From assembly GCF_015351595.1 (NCBI RefSeq), contig NZ_JADKPT010000004.1, positions 186,001 to 250,000 of the forward strand: DNA of 64,000 nucleotides, read 5' to 3'. The notes beneath the pieces were generated by a model. It was given only the letters and a program-made list of their open reading frames with translations, was not told the origin of the DNA and did no database searches. A program made the position numbers and the translations under genes. Of the stretch, positions 54,898 through 63,840 are shown piece by piece. Source of the stretch: Flavobacterium sp. LC2016-12 (GTDB lineage Bacteria > Bacteroidota > Bacteroidia > Flavobacteriales > Flavobacteriaceae). Positions within the stretch are counted from its first letter, which is position 1, and each line of letters starts with the position of its first letter.

Positions 54898-55095
54898 ATG
54901 AAAACATTATTTACATTGGGAGCGTGCGCGCTATTGAGTCTTACAATTTTCTCTTGTACGTCTGATGATTTTGAAAACGAAAGCAAAGGCAAAACTACGA
55001 TCGTGGTCGAAAAAGATACCACGGAAACGACTTATGCAACAGGTCCGGATGATGACCCTATTGAGGTCCCGGTACCACCAGTAAAAAAACCATAA
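54898..55095 (+). CDS. Small lipoprotein, unknown function
   Basis: A 65-residue lipoprotein with lipobox TIFSC (Cys20) followed by the acidic TSDDFENES, which resembles an outer-membrane or surface export signal of this phylum. The rest is a short threonine-, valine- and proline-rich tail ending PVPPVKKP. No domain. It lies 51 bases ahead of the TPR kinase gene and may be co-transcribed with it. Confidence 0.7.
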   Translation: MKTLFTLGACALLSLTIFSCTSDDFENESKGKTTIVVEKDTTETTYATGPDDDPIEVPVPPVKKP

Positions 55096-55146
55096 ATAAC
55101 GATCTTAATTTCTAATTAATGATTATTTTCGGGGAAAGTAACTTCT

Positions 55147-56856
55147 ATGCTACGATCCCCGTTTTTATATCTTTTATTTTTCCTGTTTTTCATTTCGTGT
55201 AAAGAAAAAACATTTGGACCTATTAATAATAATGGGCCAATTGCAAAAGAAGCTACCGCCGAAAGAGATAAAGGAATAGCGAATTTAGAGAGGAAAAACT
55301 ACAACAGTGCTTTTTACAACTTTAATAAATCAAAAATTGATTTTGAAACTTTAAAAGATAGTGCCAACATTATTTTCAATTTGATTAAGATGGCTTCTAT
55401 CCAACAAATTAATGGAGATTATTACGGAAGTAAAGAAACCTTAACTGAAGCATTGCCTTATTTGAAAAAGAAAGACATTTACAGTGCCTCAATTAATAAC
55501 TTCTTTGGGATCGCTGATAAAGAACTTTCCAATTATGATGATGCTATTTATTATTATAATGAAGCGATAAAAGATCTGCAAGACTCCTCTTCAAAAGTAC
55601 CTCCTTTGAACAATATTGCGGTTCTTTATGTACTGCAGAAAAAGTACGACAAAGCGATTCCAATTTTAGAATCAATTCTTCAACAAGAAACATCCAAAAG
55701 TAAATTATCATCTAAAAGTAAAGCGCGAGTTCTGGACAATTTGGGATTTGCCTATTTTAAAATAGAGAAAAATACAGAAGGACTTTCTTTAATCAATCAA
55801 AGTCTTGCAATAAGAAATCAAAACGATGACTCATACGGCAGTCTTCAGAGTTATTTGCATTTAGCCGAATATTACTCTACAACCGATTCTAAAAAGTCTA
55901 ATGAATATGCCCAATTAGCTTGCCAAATTGCCACAAAACTCAATAGCGTTGATGAACGATTAGAAGCTCTATCTTTTTTAATGACAAACAATTCTAGTAA
56001 CAATACAGCTTATGCAAAAAAATATGTTGTTTTAAACGACAGTATTATCAAAATCAGGAACAACTTCAAGAACAAATTTGCAAAGATTAAATACGATTCG
56101 AAAAAAGAAAAAGATGAAAATCAGAAGCTTCGTCTAGAAAAAGCGGAAAACTTGTTATCACTTCAGGAAGCAAAATATCAAAAGATAGTAGCTGGAATCG
56201 GAATCATCTTTTTGATTATTGTAATAGTAATTTTGGTACGATATTATAGAAATCAAAGCCGAATTGAAAAAATAAAAACATCATACGATACTGAAACCCG
56301 AATTGCGAAGGATATTCATGATGAACTCGCCAATGATGTTTTTTATGCCATCACTTTTGCACAAACACAATCTTTGACGAAAGAAGATATAAAAGAAACT
56401 TTACTGCAAAAACTCAATCATATTTATACTCGCGTTCGTGGCATTTCAAGAGAAAACAATACTATTGAAACCGGAGCAAATTATGCAATTCACTTAAAAG
56501 AAATGCTTTCTACCTATAATAGCGACAGTACAAATATTATTATTAATAGTATCGAAAAAGTAAATTGGGACACTATTGATGAAATTAAAAAAATAACTAT
56601 TCACAGAGTGCTTCAGGAATTAATGGTAAATATGAAAAAACACAGCGAAGCTTCGTTAGTAGTTTTAAAGTTTGAAAATACTGCAAATGCTATCACAATT
56701 CATTATACAGACAACGGAAAAGGCTTTGAAAAAAATAAAATTGCCAAAAATGGCCTACAAAATATGGAAAACCGTATTCTGGCCATAAAAGGAACTATTA
56801 CTTTTGACACTGAACCAGAAAAAGGATTCAAAGTAAAAATATCCATGCCTAAATAA
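55147..56856 (+). CDS. TPR sensor histidine kinase (NarX/DesK-like), lipoprotein-type start
   Basis: A 569-residue sensor. The start MLRSPFLYLLFFLFFISCKEK has a lipobox-like end (Cys18). A periplasmic TPR array covers about 30-300, then a coiled stretch and a membrane segment at about 347-368 (AGIGIIFLIIVIVILV). The kinase part has His391 in AKDIHDELANDVFY and a DNGKGF ATPase motif near 528-533. The HDEL box marks the kinases that pair with LuxR-type regulators. The response regulator gene follows after seven bases. Confidence 0.88.
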   Translation: MLRSPFLYLLFFLFFISCKEKTFGPINNNGPIAKEATAERDKGIANLERKNYNSAFYNFNKSKIDFETLKDSANIIFNLIKMASIQQINGDYYGSKETLTEALPYLKKKDIYSASINNFFGIADKELSNYDDAIYYYNEAIKDLQDSSSKVPPLNNIAVLYVLQKKYDKAIPILESILQQETSKSKLSSKSKARVLDNLGFAYFKIEKNTEGLSLINQSLAIRNQNDDSYGSLQSYLHLAEYYSTTDSKKSNEYAQLACQIATKLNSVDERLEALSFLMTNNSSNNTAYAKKYVVLNDSIIKIRNNFKNKFAKIKYDSKKEKDENQKLRLEKAENLLSLQEAKYQKIVAGIGIIFLIIVIVILVRYYRNQSRIEKIKTSYDTETRIAKDIHDELANDVFYAITFAQTQSLTKEDIKETLLQKLNHIYTRVRGISRENNTIETGANYAIHLKEMLSTYNSDSTNIIINSIEKVNWDTIDEIKKITIHRVLQELMVNMKKHSEASLVVLKFENTANAITIHYTDNGKGFEKNKIAKNGLQNMENRILAIKGTITFDTEPEKGFKVKISMPK

Positions 56857-56863
56857 ATGCCTT

Positions 56864-57532
56864 ATGTTTAAAAAAGTAATAATAGCTGAAGATCTGGATG
56901 CCATCAGTTTAGGAGTCGAACAAGTCGTAAAAGATTTAGATATTGCAGATTTTCATCATTCAAAATATTGTGATGATGCTTTTCTTAAAATACGCGCGGC
57001 TATTCATCAAAATGAACCATATGATTTATTAATTAGTGACCTTTCCTTTAAGACAAATCAACGGGAAGTAAAAATTGCCAATGGTGACGAATTGGTCCAG
57101 AAAGTTCGGGAGTTACAGCCTGACATCAAAATTATAGCCTATTCGGTTGAAGATAAAAATTACCGAATTAAATCTCTTTTTGACCATGCCCAAATTGATG
57201 CTTTTGTATTAAAAGGCCTCAACAGTATTGAAGAATTGAAAAAAGCAATTCGCATTACCTCAACTTCAGATCAAAAATTTATTTCGCCCGAAGTTGCTTC
57301 TGCCCTTCAGGAAAAGAACAATTTTGAAATAGATGATTTAGACATTCAGATTTTAAAACATTTATCATCCGGAACTCCGCAAGATGAAATTATTCAGATT
57401 TTTAAAGATTTAGGTATAAAACCCAACAGCAAAAGTGCTATGGAAAAAAGACTTTCTAAACTAAAAGATTTTTTCAAAGCAAATAATACCGTGCAATTGG
57501 TTTTTATTGCAAAAGATATGGGTATTATTTAA
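56864..57532 (+). CDS. Response regulator paired with the TPR kinase
   Basis: A 222-residue regulator. The receiver has acidic E9/D10 (IIAEDLDA), phospho-acceptor Asp59 (LLISDLSF) and Lys in FVLKGLNS. The C-terminal 75 residues (DDLDIQILKHLSSGTPQDEIIQIFKDLGIKPNSKSAMEKRLSKLK) follow the helix pattern of a LuxR-type DNA-binding domain but are divergent. It ends at a strong terminator. Targets are unknown. Confidence 0.85.
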   Translation: MFKKVIIAEDLDAISLGVEQVVKDLDIADFHHSKYCDDAFLKIRAAIHQNEPYDLLISDLSFKTNQREVKIANGDELVQKVRELQPDIKIIAYSVEDKNYRIKSLFDHAQIDAFVLKGLNSIEELKKAIRITSTSDQKFISPEVASALQEKNNFEIDDLDIQILKHLSSGTPQDEIIQIFKDLGIKPNSKSAMEKRLSKLKDFFKANNTVQLVFIAKDMGII

Positions 57533-57555
57533 AATCTCATTACTTCACAATTTTC

Positions 57556-57580
57556 AAAGCTCCTTCGGGGGCTTTTTTTT
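57556..57580 (+). terminator. UUCG-loop terminator of the TPR kinase operon
   Basis: AAAGCTCC (57556-57563) pairs with GGGGCTTT (57568-57575) around a TTCG tetraloop, followed by a T-run. It is a classic intrinsic terminator. Confidence 0.92.
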
Positions 57581-57676
57581 ATTTCTGAAAACTTAAAATT
57601 TTGAGATTATGGATTTCCGTAAAATACTGGTTTTAAATAGGTTTAAGTTTGGATTATTAATCTAAACTCAAAAAAT

Positions 57677-58741
57677 ATGGAAATCAACATTCAACTTAAA
57701 TCACTGGCTGACAAAATCACACAGCTTAAAAGCAAAATTGAGACCGAAGAGTCTACAAAACATGCCTTTGTATTACCCTTTATCCATATTTTAGGATATG
57801 ATGCTTTTAATCCACTAGAAGTTGTTCCAGAATTTACAGCTGATCTGGGACTTAAAAAGGGAGAAAAAGTAGATTATGCAATTTTTCAAAATGGTGAGCC
57901 CATTATTATTGTTGAATGTAAAAGTTGGAAAGAAAAATTGACCGTTCATAATTCGCAATTATTTCGATATTTCCATGTTACTAAAACAAGATTTGCACTA
58001 TTAACAAATGGAATTACTTATCAATTCTTTACGGATTTGGATGATCAAAATAAAATGGATGAAAAACCATTTTTGGAATTTGATATTACCAACCTTAAAG
58101 AAAATACCATCAATGAAATTGCAAAATTTCATAAAACAAATTTTAATGTTGACAATATTGTAAGTAATGCCAGTTCGCTGAAATATATCAAAGAAATTAA
58201 AAAGCAAATCAACGCCGAATTAGAAAATCCTTCTAATGATTTCACTAAACTTTTTGCGAATAAAGTTTATACCGGAAGACTTACGGAAAAAGTCGTGGAT
58301 GAATTTAAAGATTTAGTTCAAAAATCAGTTAGCCAATATATTAATGAAAAAATTAATGATAGATTAAATGCTGCTCTTACTAAGGAAACCATTAAACAGC
58401 AGGACGAAGAAATTACAGCAGTCGAAGAAGATAATAAAGTTAATACAACTGATGAAGAACTAGACGGCTATCGTATCGTAGTTGCCATTTTGCGACGAAA
58501 ATTGCCAACTAACCGAATAGTACATCGCGATACGCAATCTTATTTTGGAGTTTTATTAGATGACAATAATCGTAAACCTTTATGCAGACTTCATTTAAAT
58601 GGAGGTAAAAAATATATTAGTCTTTTTAACGACAATAAGAATGAAACAAAATCCGCTCTTTCAAGTATCGACGACATTTATCAATTTGAAAAAGAATTAT
58701 TAGAAACTGTTGCGTTATATGAAACCGAACAAAGTAATTAA
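57677..58741 (+). CDS. HsdR N-terminal-like (PD-(D/E)xK) protein, stand-alone
   Basis: A 354-residue protein whose first half matches the nuclease-like N-terminal domain of type I restriction subunits. The catalytic core is Asp66 (VDYAIF) with Glu80-Cys-Lys82 (IIIVECKS), and HAFVLPFIHILGYD and RYFHVTKTRFALLTNG are typical. No helicase follows. The C-terminal part (about 268-345, DGYRIVVAILRRKLP...DTQSYFGVLLDDNNRKPLCRLHLN) is a small unknown domain of a type also seen in other such orphan proteins. No methylase or specificity gene is near. A role in defence or DNA repair is possible. Confidence 0.75.
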   Translation: MEINIQLKSLADKITQLKSKIETEESTKHAFVLPFIHILGYDAFNPLEVVPEFTADLGLKKGEKVDYAIFQNGEPIIIVECKSWKEKLTVHNSQLFRYFHVTKTRFALLTNGITYQFFTDLDDQNKMDEKPFLEFDITNLKENTINEIAKFHKTNFNVDNIVSNASSLKYIKEIKKQINAELENPSNDFTKLFANKVYTGRLTEKVVDEFKDLVQKSVSQYINEKINDRLNAALTKETIKQQDEEITAVEEDNKVNTTDEELDGYRIVVAILRRKLPTNRIVHRDTQSYFGVLLDDNNRKPLCRLHLNGGKKYISLFNDNKNETKSALSSIDDIYQFEKELLETVALYETEQSN

Positions 58742-58817
58742 TCCCGTATAAATACGCATTTATAAAATATCCTTTCCAATTACTTTTATCGGGCATTAAA
58801 TACTTTACAAAAAGCCT

Positions 58818-59228
58818 ATGCTAAAAAACTACTTACTATCATTTTTCCTGGTAACTATCGTTTCCTGCAAAAAAGTAGCTGATCCACCTCCTCAAAAAAT
58901 AAACACGTTTTACAAGGAGGTGATTACGGCTGACGATCGCAAAACTATTACTCCGGAAGAAGCTAAAACCTATCATGTAGATAATGTTTATGAATACAAA
59001 TACAGGACAGGGAATTCCGGACATTATGAATATAATTATGACGTAAAAGGAATAAACAGCGTTGGTGATTCTGTTTTCGGAAACATTAACGTTTCCGGAA
59101 AATATGGTGCCGGAATATTGATTAATGATTCTATTTCTGATCTTGAAATTAATACCGAGTGGATCTCTTTTGGAAAACTAAAAGCAACTGATAAAAAAGG
59201 AAATGAATACCAATTAATCGTCAAATAA
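58818..59228 (+). CDS. Small lipoprotein, unknown function
   Basis: A 136-residue lipoprotein with lipobox TIVSC (Cys17). The mature part is mainly polar beta-type sequence with YKYRTGNSGHYEYNYDVKG and a repeated 'I.GSV..GNI.VSG' rhythm. No known family. It is 11 bases from the next small gene, so the two are likely co-expressed. Confidence 0.65.
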   Translation: MLKNYLLSFFLVTIVSCKKVADPPPQKINTFYKEVITADDRKTITPEEAKTYHVDNVYEYKYRTGNSGHYEYNYDVKGINSVGDSVFGNINVSGKYGAGILINDSISDLEINTEWISFGKLKATDKKGNEYQLIVK

Positions 59229-59239
59229 AAGTCGCCCGA

Positions 59240-59449
59240 ATGAAATATACCCTACTCTTTTTATTTATGTTCCTGACCTCTTTTCATCCCGTTGAGACCA
59301 AAGTATATATCTGCGGTCCAACGGGAGCAAAGAAATATCATTATAATGAAAATTGCCGCGGACTCACCGCCTGTAGGCACGTACTAACAAAAGTAACACT
59401 TGCCCAGGCACAAGGCTACGGATTAACACTCTGCGGTTGGGAAGACTGA
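59240..59449 (+). CDS. Small exported Cys-rich protein
   Basis: A 69-residue protein with a signal peptide (first 15-20 residues). The mature part has VYICGPTGAKKYHYNENC, CRHV and the end YGLTLCGWED. Its four cysteines (25, 39, 45 and 65) and the YHYNENCRGL core resemble small zinc-finger-like modules of the form YH...C..L...VTL..A...GY..C, found in surface or nuclease-associated proteins. Four Cys may hold metal or form disulfides. No function is assigned. Confidence 0.65.
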   Translation: MKYTLLFLFMFLTSFHPVETKVYICGPTGAKKYHYNENCRGLTACRHVLTKVTLAQAQGYGLTLCGWED

Positions 59450-59627
59450 TAACTTTTTAACCTAAACAAAATCTCTTAACAATTTAATAATCTTACCATT
59501 ACGATCAATTCACATTAGTTTTATTAATTTGAGTAAAACTAAATATTATGAAATTCTTTAATCTAAATTTCTTGGTTTCATTCAAAGAATGGCTTTTTTT
59601 AAGAGCGATGCATTCTACTTTCCTTCA

Positions 59628-59670
59628 CTAATAAATTTATTAGTTTAAAATAAATTATTAGTTTAAAAAA
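59628..59670. repeat. Palindrome and direct repeats before the GH1 gene
   Basis: CTAATAAATTTATTAG (59628-59643) is a perfect 16-base palindrome. Part of it continues as two near copies of AAATTTATTAGTTTAAAA-type sequence (from about 59633 and 59652). It lies within 60 bases of the start codon, so it may be a regulator site. Confidence 0.45.
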
Positions 59671-59687
59671 TAAGGAAAGTCAATTGA

Positions 59688-61040
59688 ATGAATAAAGTTG
59701 AGAAGTCATTTTTACACAAAGACCAATTTGGACAAGATTTCTTGTGGGGTGTTTCTACCGCTGCTTTCCAAATTGAAGGAGCACATGATGCTGACGGAAA
59801 AGGTTCTTCAATCTGGGACGTTTTTACCTCACAAAAGGGAAAAGTAAAAAACGGTCATCATGCCTTAACGGCTTGCGATTTTTATAATTCGTACCAAAAA
59901 GATATTGATTTAATAAGTCATTTAAATATTCCGAATTTCAGATTTTCGATCAGCTGGCCCAGAATTATGCCAACCGGAACGCATCCTGTAAATCAGGCCG
60001 GAATTGACTATTACAACAAAATTATTGATTCTTTACTCGAACAAGGTATCGAGCCCTGGGTAACGCTTTATCATTGGGATTTGCCACACGCACTCGAAGT
60101 AAACGGCGGATGGACCAATCGTGATTCGGTTTCCTGGTTTTCTGACTATGTCGAGGTTTGTGCAAAACACTTTGGCGATCGTGTAAAAAACTGGATGGTC
60201 ATTAACGAGCCTTCCGTTTTTACCGGAGCGGGTTACTTTCTGGGAATTCACGCTCCCGGAAAAAAAGGAATTACCAATTACCTAAAAGCCATGCATCATG
60301 TAACCTTGGCCACAGCTGCCGGCGGCAAAATACTTAGAGATAAAGTAGCTGATGCTAACATCGGAACTACTTTTTCCTGTACGCATATCGAGCCTTTTTC
60401 TCAAAACGCAAAAGATATCGAAGCCGCAAAACGCGTTGATACTTTACTGAACAGAACTTTTATAGAACCTATTTTAGGACTGGGTTATCCTCAAAATGAT
60501 TTGGCAGTACTTAAAAAACTGAACAATTATATCAAAGAAGATGACCTCAACAATCTGGCGTTTGATTTTGATTTTATCGGACTTCAATGTTACACGCGCG
60601 AAGTAGTAAAAGCTTCGTTATTGACGCCCTACATTGGTGCCGAATTAATCAGTGCCGAAAAAAGAAATGTCATCGCCACCGATATGGGTTGGGAAGTTTA
60701 CCCTCCTGCCCTATATCATATCTTAAAAAGATTTAATGCATATGAAGGCATTCGAAAAATTATAATTACAGAGAATGGCGCCGCTTTTCCGGACACTGTT
60801 ACCAATGGAAAAGTTTACGACATTAAACGTACGCACTTTATTCAGGATCATTTAGAGCAAATTCTGAAGGCCAAAGAAGACGGTTTGAATGTTGAAGGTT
60901 ATTTTGTGTGGAGCCTTACGGATAACTTTGAGTGGGCCGAAGGTTACAATGCAAGATTCGGATTAATACACGTTGACTTTGAAACACAAAAAAGAACCAT
61001 CAAGCATTCCGGTTTATGGTTTCGCGATTTCTTATCTTAA
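59688..61040 (+). CDS. GH1 beta-glucosidase
   Basis: Hydrolyses beta-glucosides such as cellobiose, in the cytoplasm (no signal peptide). It has 450 residues, the usual size. The acid/base is Glu174 (INEPSVF) and the nucleophile Glu362 (ITENGAAF). The N-terminal FLWGVSTAAFQIEGA and WSLTDNFEWAEGY substrate-site stretches are typical. Activity could include galactosides or 6-phospho-sugars, but no phosphotransferase genes are near. The gene stands by itself after an AT-rich palindromic leader. Confidence 0.94.
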   Translation: MNKVEKSFLHKDQFGQDFLWGVSTAAFQIEGAHDADGKGSSIWDVFTSQKGKVKNGHHALTACDFYNSYQKDIDLISHLNIPNFRFSISWPRIMPTGTHPVNQAGIDYYNKIIDSLLEQGIEPWVTLYHWDLPHALEVNGGWTNRDSVSWFSDYVEVCAKHFGDRVKNWMVINEPSVFTGAGYFLGIHAPGKKGITNYLKAMHHVTLATAAGGKILRDKVADANIGTTFSCTHIEPFSQNAKDIEAAKRVDTLLNRTFIEPILGLGYPQNDLAVLKKLNNYIKEDDLNNLAFDFDFIGLQCYTREVVKASLLTPYIGAELISAEKRNVIATDMGWEVYPPALYHILKRFNAYEGIRKIIITENGAAFPDTVTNGKVYDIKRTHFIQDHLEQILKAKEDGLNVEGYFVWSLTDNFEWAEGYNARFGLIHVDFETQKRTIKHSGLWFRDFLS

Positions 61041-61074
61041 ATAAACGTTCTGATAAACTTAAAATAGCAATCTT

Positions 61075-61239
61075 ATGGAAATCAATTGGCTTATTATTTC
61101 AGCAATCGTAATTGGAGTTGCTATATTAGTTTATTTTCTAATCAAGCAAAATAAAAAAGACCGCAAAAAGATCGAAGAAGAGTTAAACTATACTAAAGAA
61201 TCTGAGGAAGTGGAGATTAATGATGATCATAATTTATAA
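61075..61239 (+). CDS. Small single-pass membrane protein
   Basis: A 54-residue open frame starting MEINWLIISAIVIGVAILVY. One membrane segment (about 5-22) is followed by the basic KQNKKDRKK and an acidic tail with EEE and NDDHNL. It has a good amphipathic layout and begins 34 bases after the GH1 stop. Small proteins of this kind are common in the genus, but function is unknown. Confidence 0.6.
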   Translation: MEINWLIISAIVIGVAILVYFLIKQNKKDRKKIEEELNYTKESEEVEINDDHNL

Positions 61240-61331
61240 GGAGTCTTTAGTAAGAAGATCAAACCACTTTTGCCACATAATTTACCTTAAAACTAATTAC
61301 TCAAATTCATCGTACCCGCTGGTAGCACAAA

Positions 61332-62027
61332 TTACAACTTTTTTTCTCGCCATTTAATAGATGCAATTGCGCTCCTATATTGTTCCATATAAGCACCATC
61401 CAATTCATAATTTTTATCGTTTTCAATAGATAATAATTTCTTTTTAGCTCGTTCATTTCCGATTATGGATAGAATTTCAAGTCTGGCTAAAACTTCCTCA
61501 GTATCAAATTTTTTATATTTTTCTGTTTCTAATGAATTTAGAAATTCTGTTTGTGTTTTTTCTGAAATTTTTGTTTCAACTTTCAAAGGCTTTACGCCAA
61601 GAGAAATTATTGAATTGTTTTTAATAGTAATAATTTCTTCAGCAACTTTTACGTTATTCCATTCCCATTTGTCATTTGTTGGAAGTTTGTTAAGTTCGAT
61701 TATTTGTAATTTATCATTTTCAAATTTAAGTTCACAAGTTTGAATTGCATCGTAACCACTGATTAGTTTTTTGGATTTACAATCAAATATTCCAAATTCA
61801 AAGTATTCATTATTTTCTTCATAACCACAAATAGAAATTGAGTTATTATCTGAAAAAGTAAATATTTTTATAGTTTTTTCTTTAAGTTCATTATAACATT
61901 TACAATCTCTTATATCAGTTTTGTTTTTAATATTTTGCAAACTTTGAATGATTGTTTTTTGTTCAACTTCTTTCTGCTTGCAACTAATAAATGTAAATGT
62001 TAATAATATGATTAATGTTGATTTCAT
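61332..62027 (-). CDS. Lipoprotein, unknown function
   Basis: A 231-residue lipoprotein with lipobox TFISC (Cys16). The mature part has CKCYNELKEKTIKIF, ISICGYEENNEYFEFGIFDC and a helical C-terminus. It contains no motif I recognise. It is the last of four small same-strand genes with similar gaps (about 30-75 bases), which suggests a shared transcript or an accessory cluster. Confidence 0.6.
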   Translation of the reverse strand: MKSTLIILLTFTFISCKQKEVEQKTIIQSLQNIKNKTDIRDCKCYNELKEKTIKIFTFSDNNSISICGYEENNEYFEFGIFDCKSKKLISGYDAIQTCELKFENDKLQIIELNKLPTNDKWEWNNVKVAEEIITIKNNSIISLGVKPLKVETKISEKTQTEFLNSLETEKYKKFDTEEVLARLEILSIIGNERAKKKLLSIENDKNYELDGAYMEQYRSAIASIKWREKKL

Positions 62028-62096
62028 TCAGTTTTTTATAATGACTATCAATGTTCTTGCTACAACGCATTTGCGACTAAATTAAGCCTTTTGTTT

Positions 62097-62630
62097 CTAA
62101 TCAACATAACCTTCATAATCTATCTCTTTAAGGCTATAATTTTCAAATTTAAAAATGAATGCCGATGTTGCTTCTGAGTCTCCAACTTTTACCAAATTAG
62201 AATTCAATTTTGTCTTTACTATTTTTTCAAAATCTTTTTTATTGATTCCAATTTTTATAGAATTTGCCAGTTCAAATTCTGAATTGAGAATTTTTGCTTC
62301 AAATATCCATTCTTCACTTACCGCTTTGTATGATTTAATATTGATTTTATCAAATTTAAAAGTTTTAATTGTATCTATTACATTGTCTACATGTCTATTA
62401 TTAACCAACTCTTTTTCAATTGTAAATTTTGGGCTTTTGACAAGCTCATTTAAATCAGTTTCCATTTTGGCTAATAAAGTATCGTTTGCAATGTACTGCT
62501 CCTGAATGACTTCTTTTTCAATTTTCTTATCGGGATTTTTATGTTCCGAAGAATGTTTACTTTCTTTTGCTTTTTGACTGCAGGAAATTAATACTAATAA
62601 AAATGCAAAAAATGGGAAGAGTTGCTTCAT
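62097..62630 (-). CDS. Lipoprotein, unknown function
   Basis: A 177-residue lipoprotein with lipobox VLISC (Cys17), followed by a Lys-, Ser- and His-rich stretch (SQKAKESKHSSEHKNPDKK). The rest is a compact alpha/beta-like domain (FTIEKELVNNRHVDNV, SYKAVSEEWIFEAKIL). No known family. It has no strong terminator to its neighbour at 61332-62027. Confidence 0.6.
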   Translation of the reverse strand: MKQLFPFFAFLLVLISCSQKAKESKHSSEHKNPDKKIEKEVIQEQYIANDTLLAKMETDLNELVKSPKFTIEKELVNNRHVDNVIDTIKTFKFDKINIKSYKAVSEEWIFEAKILNSEFELANSIKIGINKKDFEKIVKTKLNSNLVKVGDSEATSAFIFKFENYSLKEIDYEGYVD

Positions 62631-62703
62631 AATTTATCTTATAATTATATTAGACCAAATTATATTTTTCTTTTTCTGCTGTTCTTTGAATCTATCTAGA
62701 GTC

Positions 62704-63198
62704 TTATTTATTTTCCACACCAATTTGCTCAATTCTATTATCCGTCTCTTTAACGTCATACTTAACCAATAAAAAAGCTAAAATAATTCCTAAGACAATT
62801 AAAAATGCGGAGTATTCTTTAAAAGGTTCCACACGCAAATATTCTGGAAGTAGCGGATTTTCACTTGGACTTCCTATTTTCGAAAGTAACAAACATAATC
62901 CAATACTAAAAGTTACGATACAGCTTAATAATATCATTAAATCAACTTTTAATATTTCTGCTAAGCTATTTATTTTTCTTTTATAATTAATTAGTAATCC
63001 AATAAATGGTATTAACGATATAATAAAATAATCAAGAGTATTTGTGCCAACACCAAAAAAGTATCCTGTTTTGTTTTGTATAAATTTAGCAAGTCCAAAA
63101 ATAGAAGTTGGTCCTATTATAAAATTCAATATAGTGAATAACACAAATGATATTGCTATTGATATGCAAAGCTGATTTTTATTTAAACTGTTTAACAT
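62704..63198 (-). CDS. Four-segment membrane protein, unknown function
   Basis: A 164-residue protein with about four membrane segments (near 9-30, 52-66, 88-109 and 131-149). Loops are short, except EYLRVEPFKEYSA, and it ends with the charged KETDNRIEQIGVENK. No known family. It has no signal peptide, since the first hydrophobic segment is a membrane helix. Confidence 0.55.
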   Translation of the reverse strand: MLNSLNKNQLCISIAISFVLFTILNFIIGPTSIFGLAKFIQNKTGYFFGVGTNTLDYFIISLIPFIGLLINYKRKINSLAEILKVDLMILLSCIVTFSIGLCLLLSKIGSPSENPLLPEYLRVEPFKEYSAFLIVLGIILAFLLVKYDVKETDNRIEQIGVENK

Positions 63199-63228
63199 CT
63201 ATGTTCTATATATTTGAAATAAAACCAA

Positions 63229-63597
63229 CTATCTTTGAAATCTAAATTTATACTGCTGTTTTAAAATGCCAATATGAATCTTGCCGTTCTCTTTTAAATG
63301 CGCAGTCAAAAGAATAAATTTTTCTTCGGGGTACTTTACATCATAAATAAAGACCGTATCTTTTACTTTAACCTGAAGCAGGTGTTTTCCATCACCAGAT
63401 GTTGACAAAGCAACTGTTTCATATGAAGGCAGCGCATTTGTTGCATTCAAGTTAATATCCTGAACTTTCTTTTTATCCAGAAGTATTTCAAGTTTTAATT
63501 TATCAAGTTTCATATTCGTTGGCTGTTCAAACGAGACAACATATTTTTTACAACCGAAAGCGCACAAAACAAGTAGTAGTATTAGAAGCTTTTTCAT
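63229..63597 (-). CDS. Small lipoprotein, unknown function
   Basis: A 122-residue lipoprotein with lipobox CAFGC (Cys16; an earlier Cys at 12 is less fitting). The mature part is rich in beta-type sequence (LKLEILLDKKKVQDINL, KHLLQVKVKDTVFIYDVKYPEEKFILLTA). It lies 30 bases ahead of the membrane protein gene on the same strand, and heads the group of four small genes. Confidence 0.6.
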   Translation of the reverse strand: MKKLLILLLVLCAFGCKKYVVSFEQPTNMKLDKLKLEILLDKKKVQDINLNATNALPSYETVALSTSGDGKHLLQVKVKDTVFIYDVKYPEEKFILLTAHLKENGKIHIGILKQQYKFRFQR

Positions 63598-63810
63598 GAA
63601 AAATGTTTTTAGTTAGAAGTGATCAAAATCTGTTGAATGTTTTATAAATATAAATAATTTTATTACAATTTAATTATCTGTAATAAAGCAAATTTTATCA
63701 TTTTTCATAGCATTTATTCGACAACAAAAAATTCATAAAAAATATGCGTTTTTGAGCAAAAAAAATCGCTATTTCCTTGATATTTATTAGGTTTAACGAA
63801 TTATTTTTCT

Positions 63811-63818
63811 TATCTTTA
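63811..63818 (+). promoter_or_regulatory. Promoter-like box before the right-edge frame
   Basis: TATCTTTA is one base off TAnnTTTG and lies 23 bases before the ATG at 63841. Confidence 0.35.
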
Positions 63819-63840
63819 TAGTATAAATAACAGATCATAT

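Noticed and set aside
57677..58741. A type I restriction-modification system
   Set aside because: Only the HsdR N-terminal-like part is present; helicase, HsdM and HsdS are absent on both sides.
59549..59632. A 27-codon frame starting MKFFNLNF before the GH1 gene
   Set aside because: Too short, no support from context, and it runs into the palindrome; it could at best be a leader peptide.
62040..62096. An integron attC-like site (TTGCTACAACGCATTTGCG)
   Set aside because: The core boxes of attC could not be matched on either strand and no integrase is seen; only a short CGCA-TT-TGCG hairpin remains.
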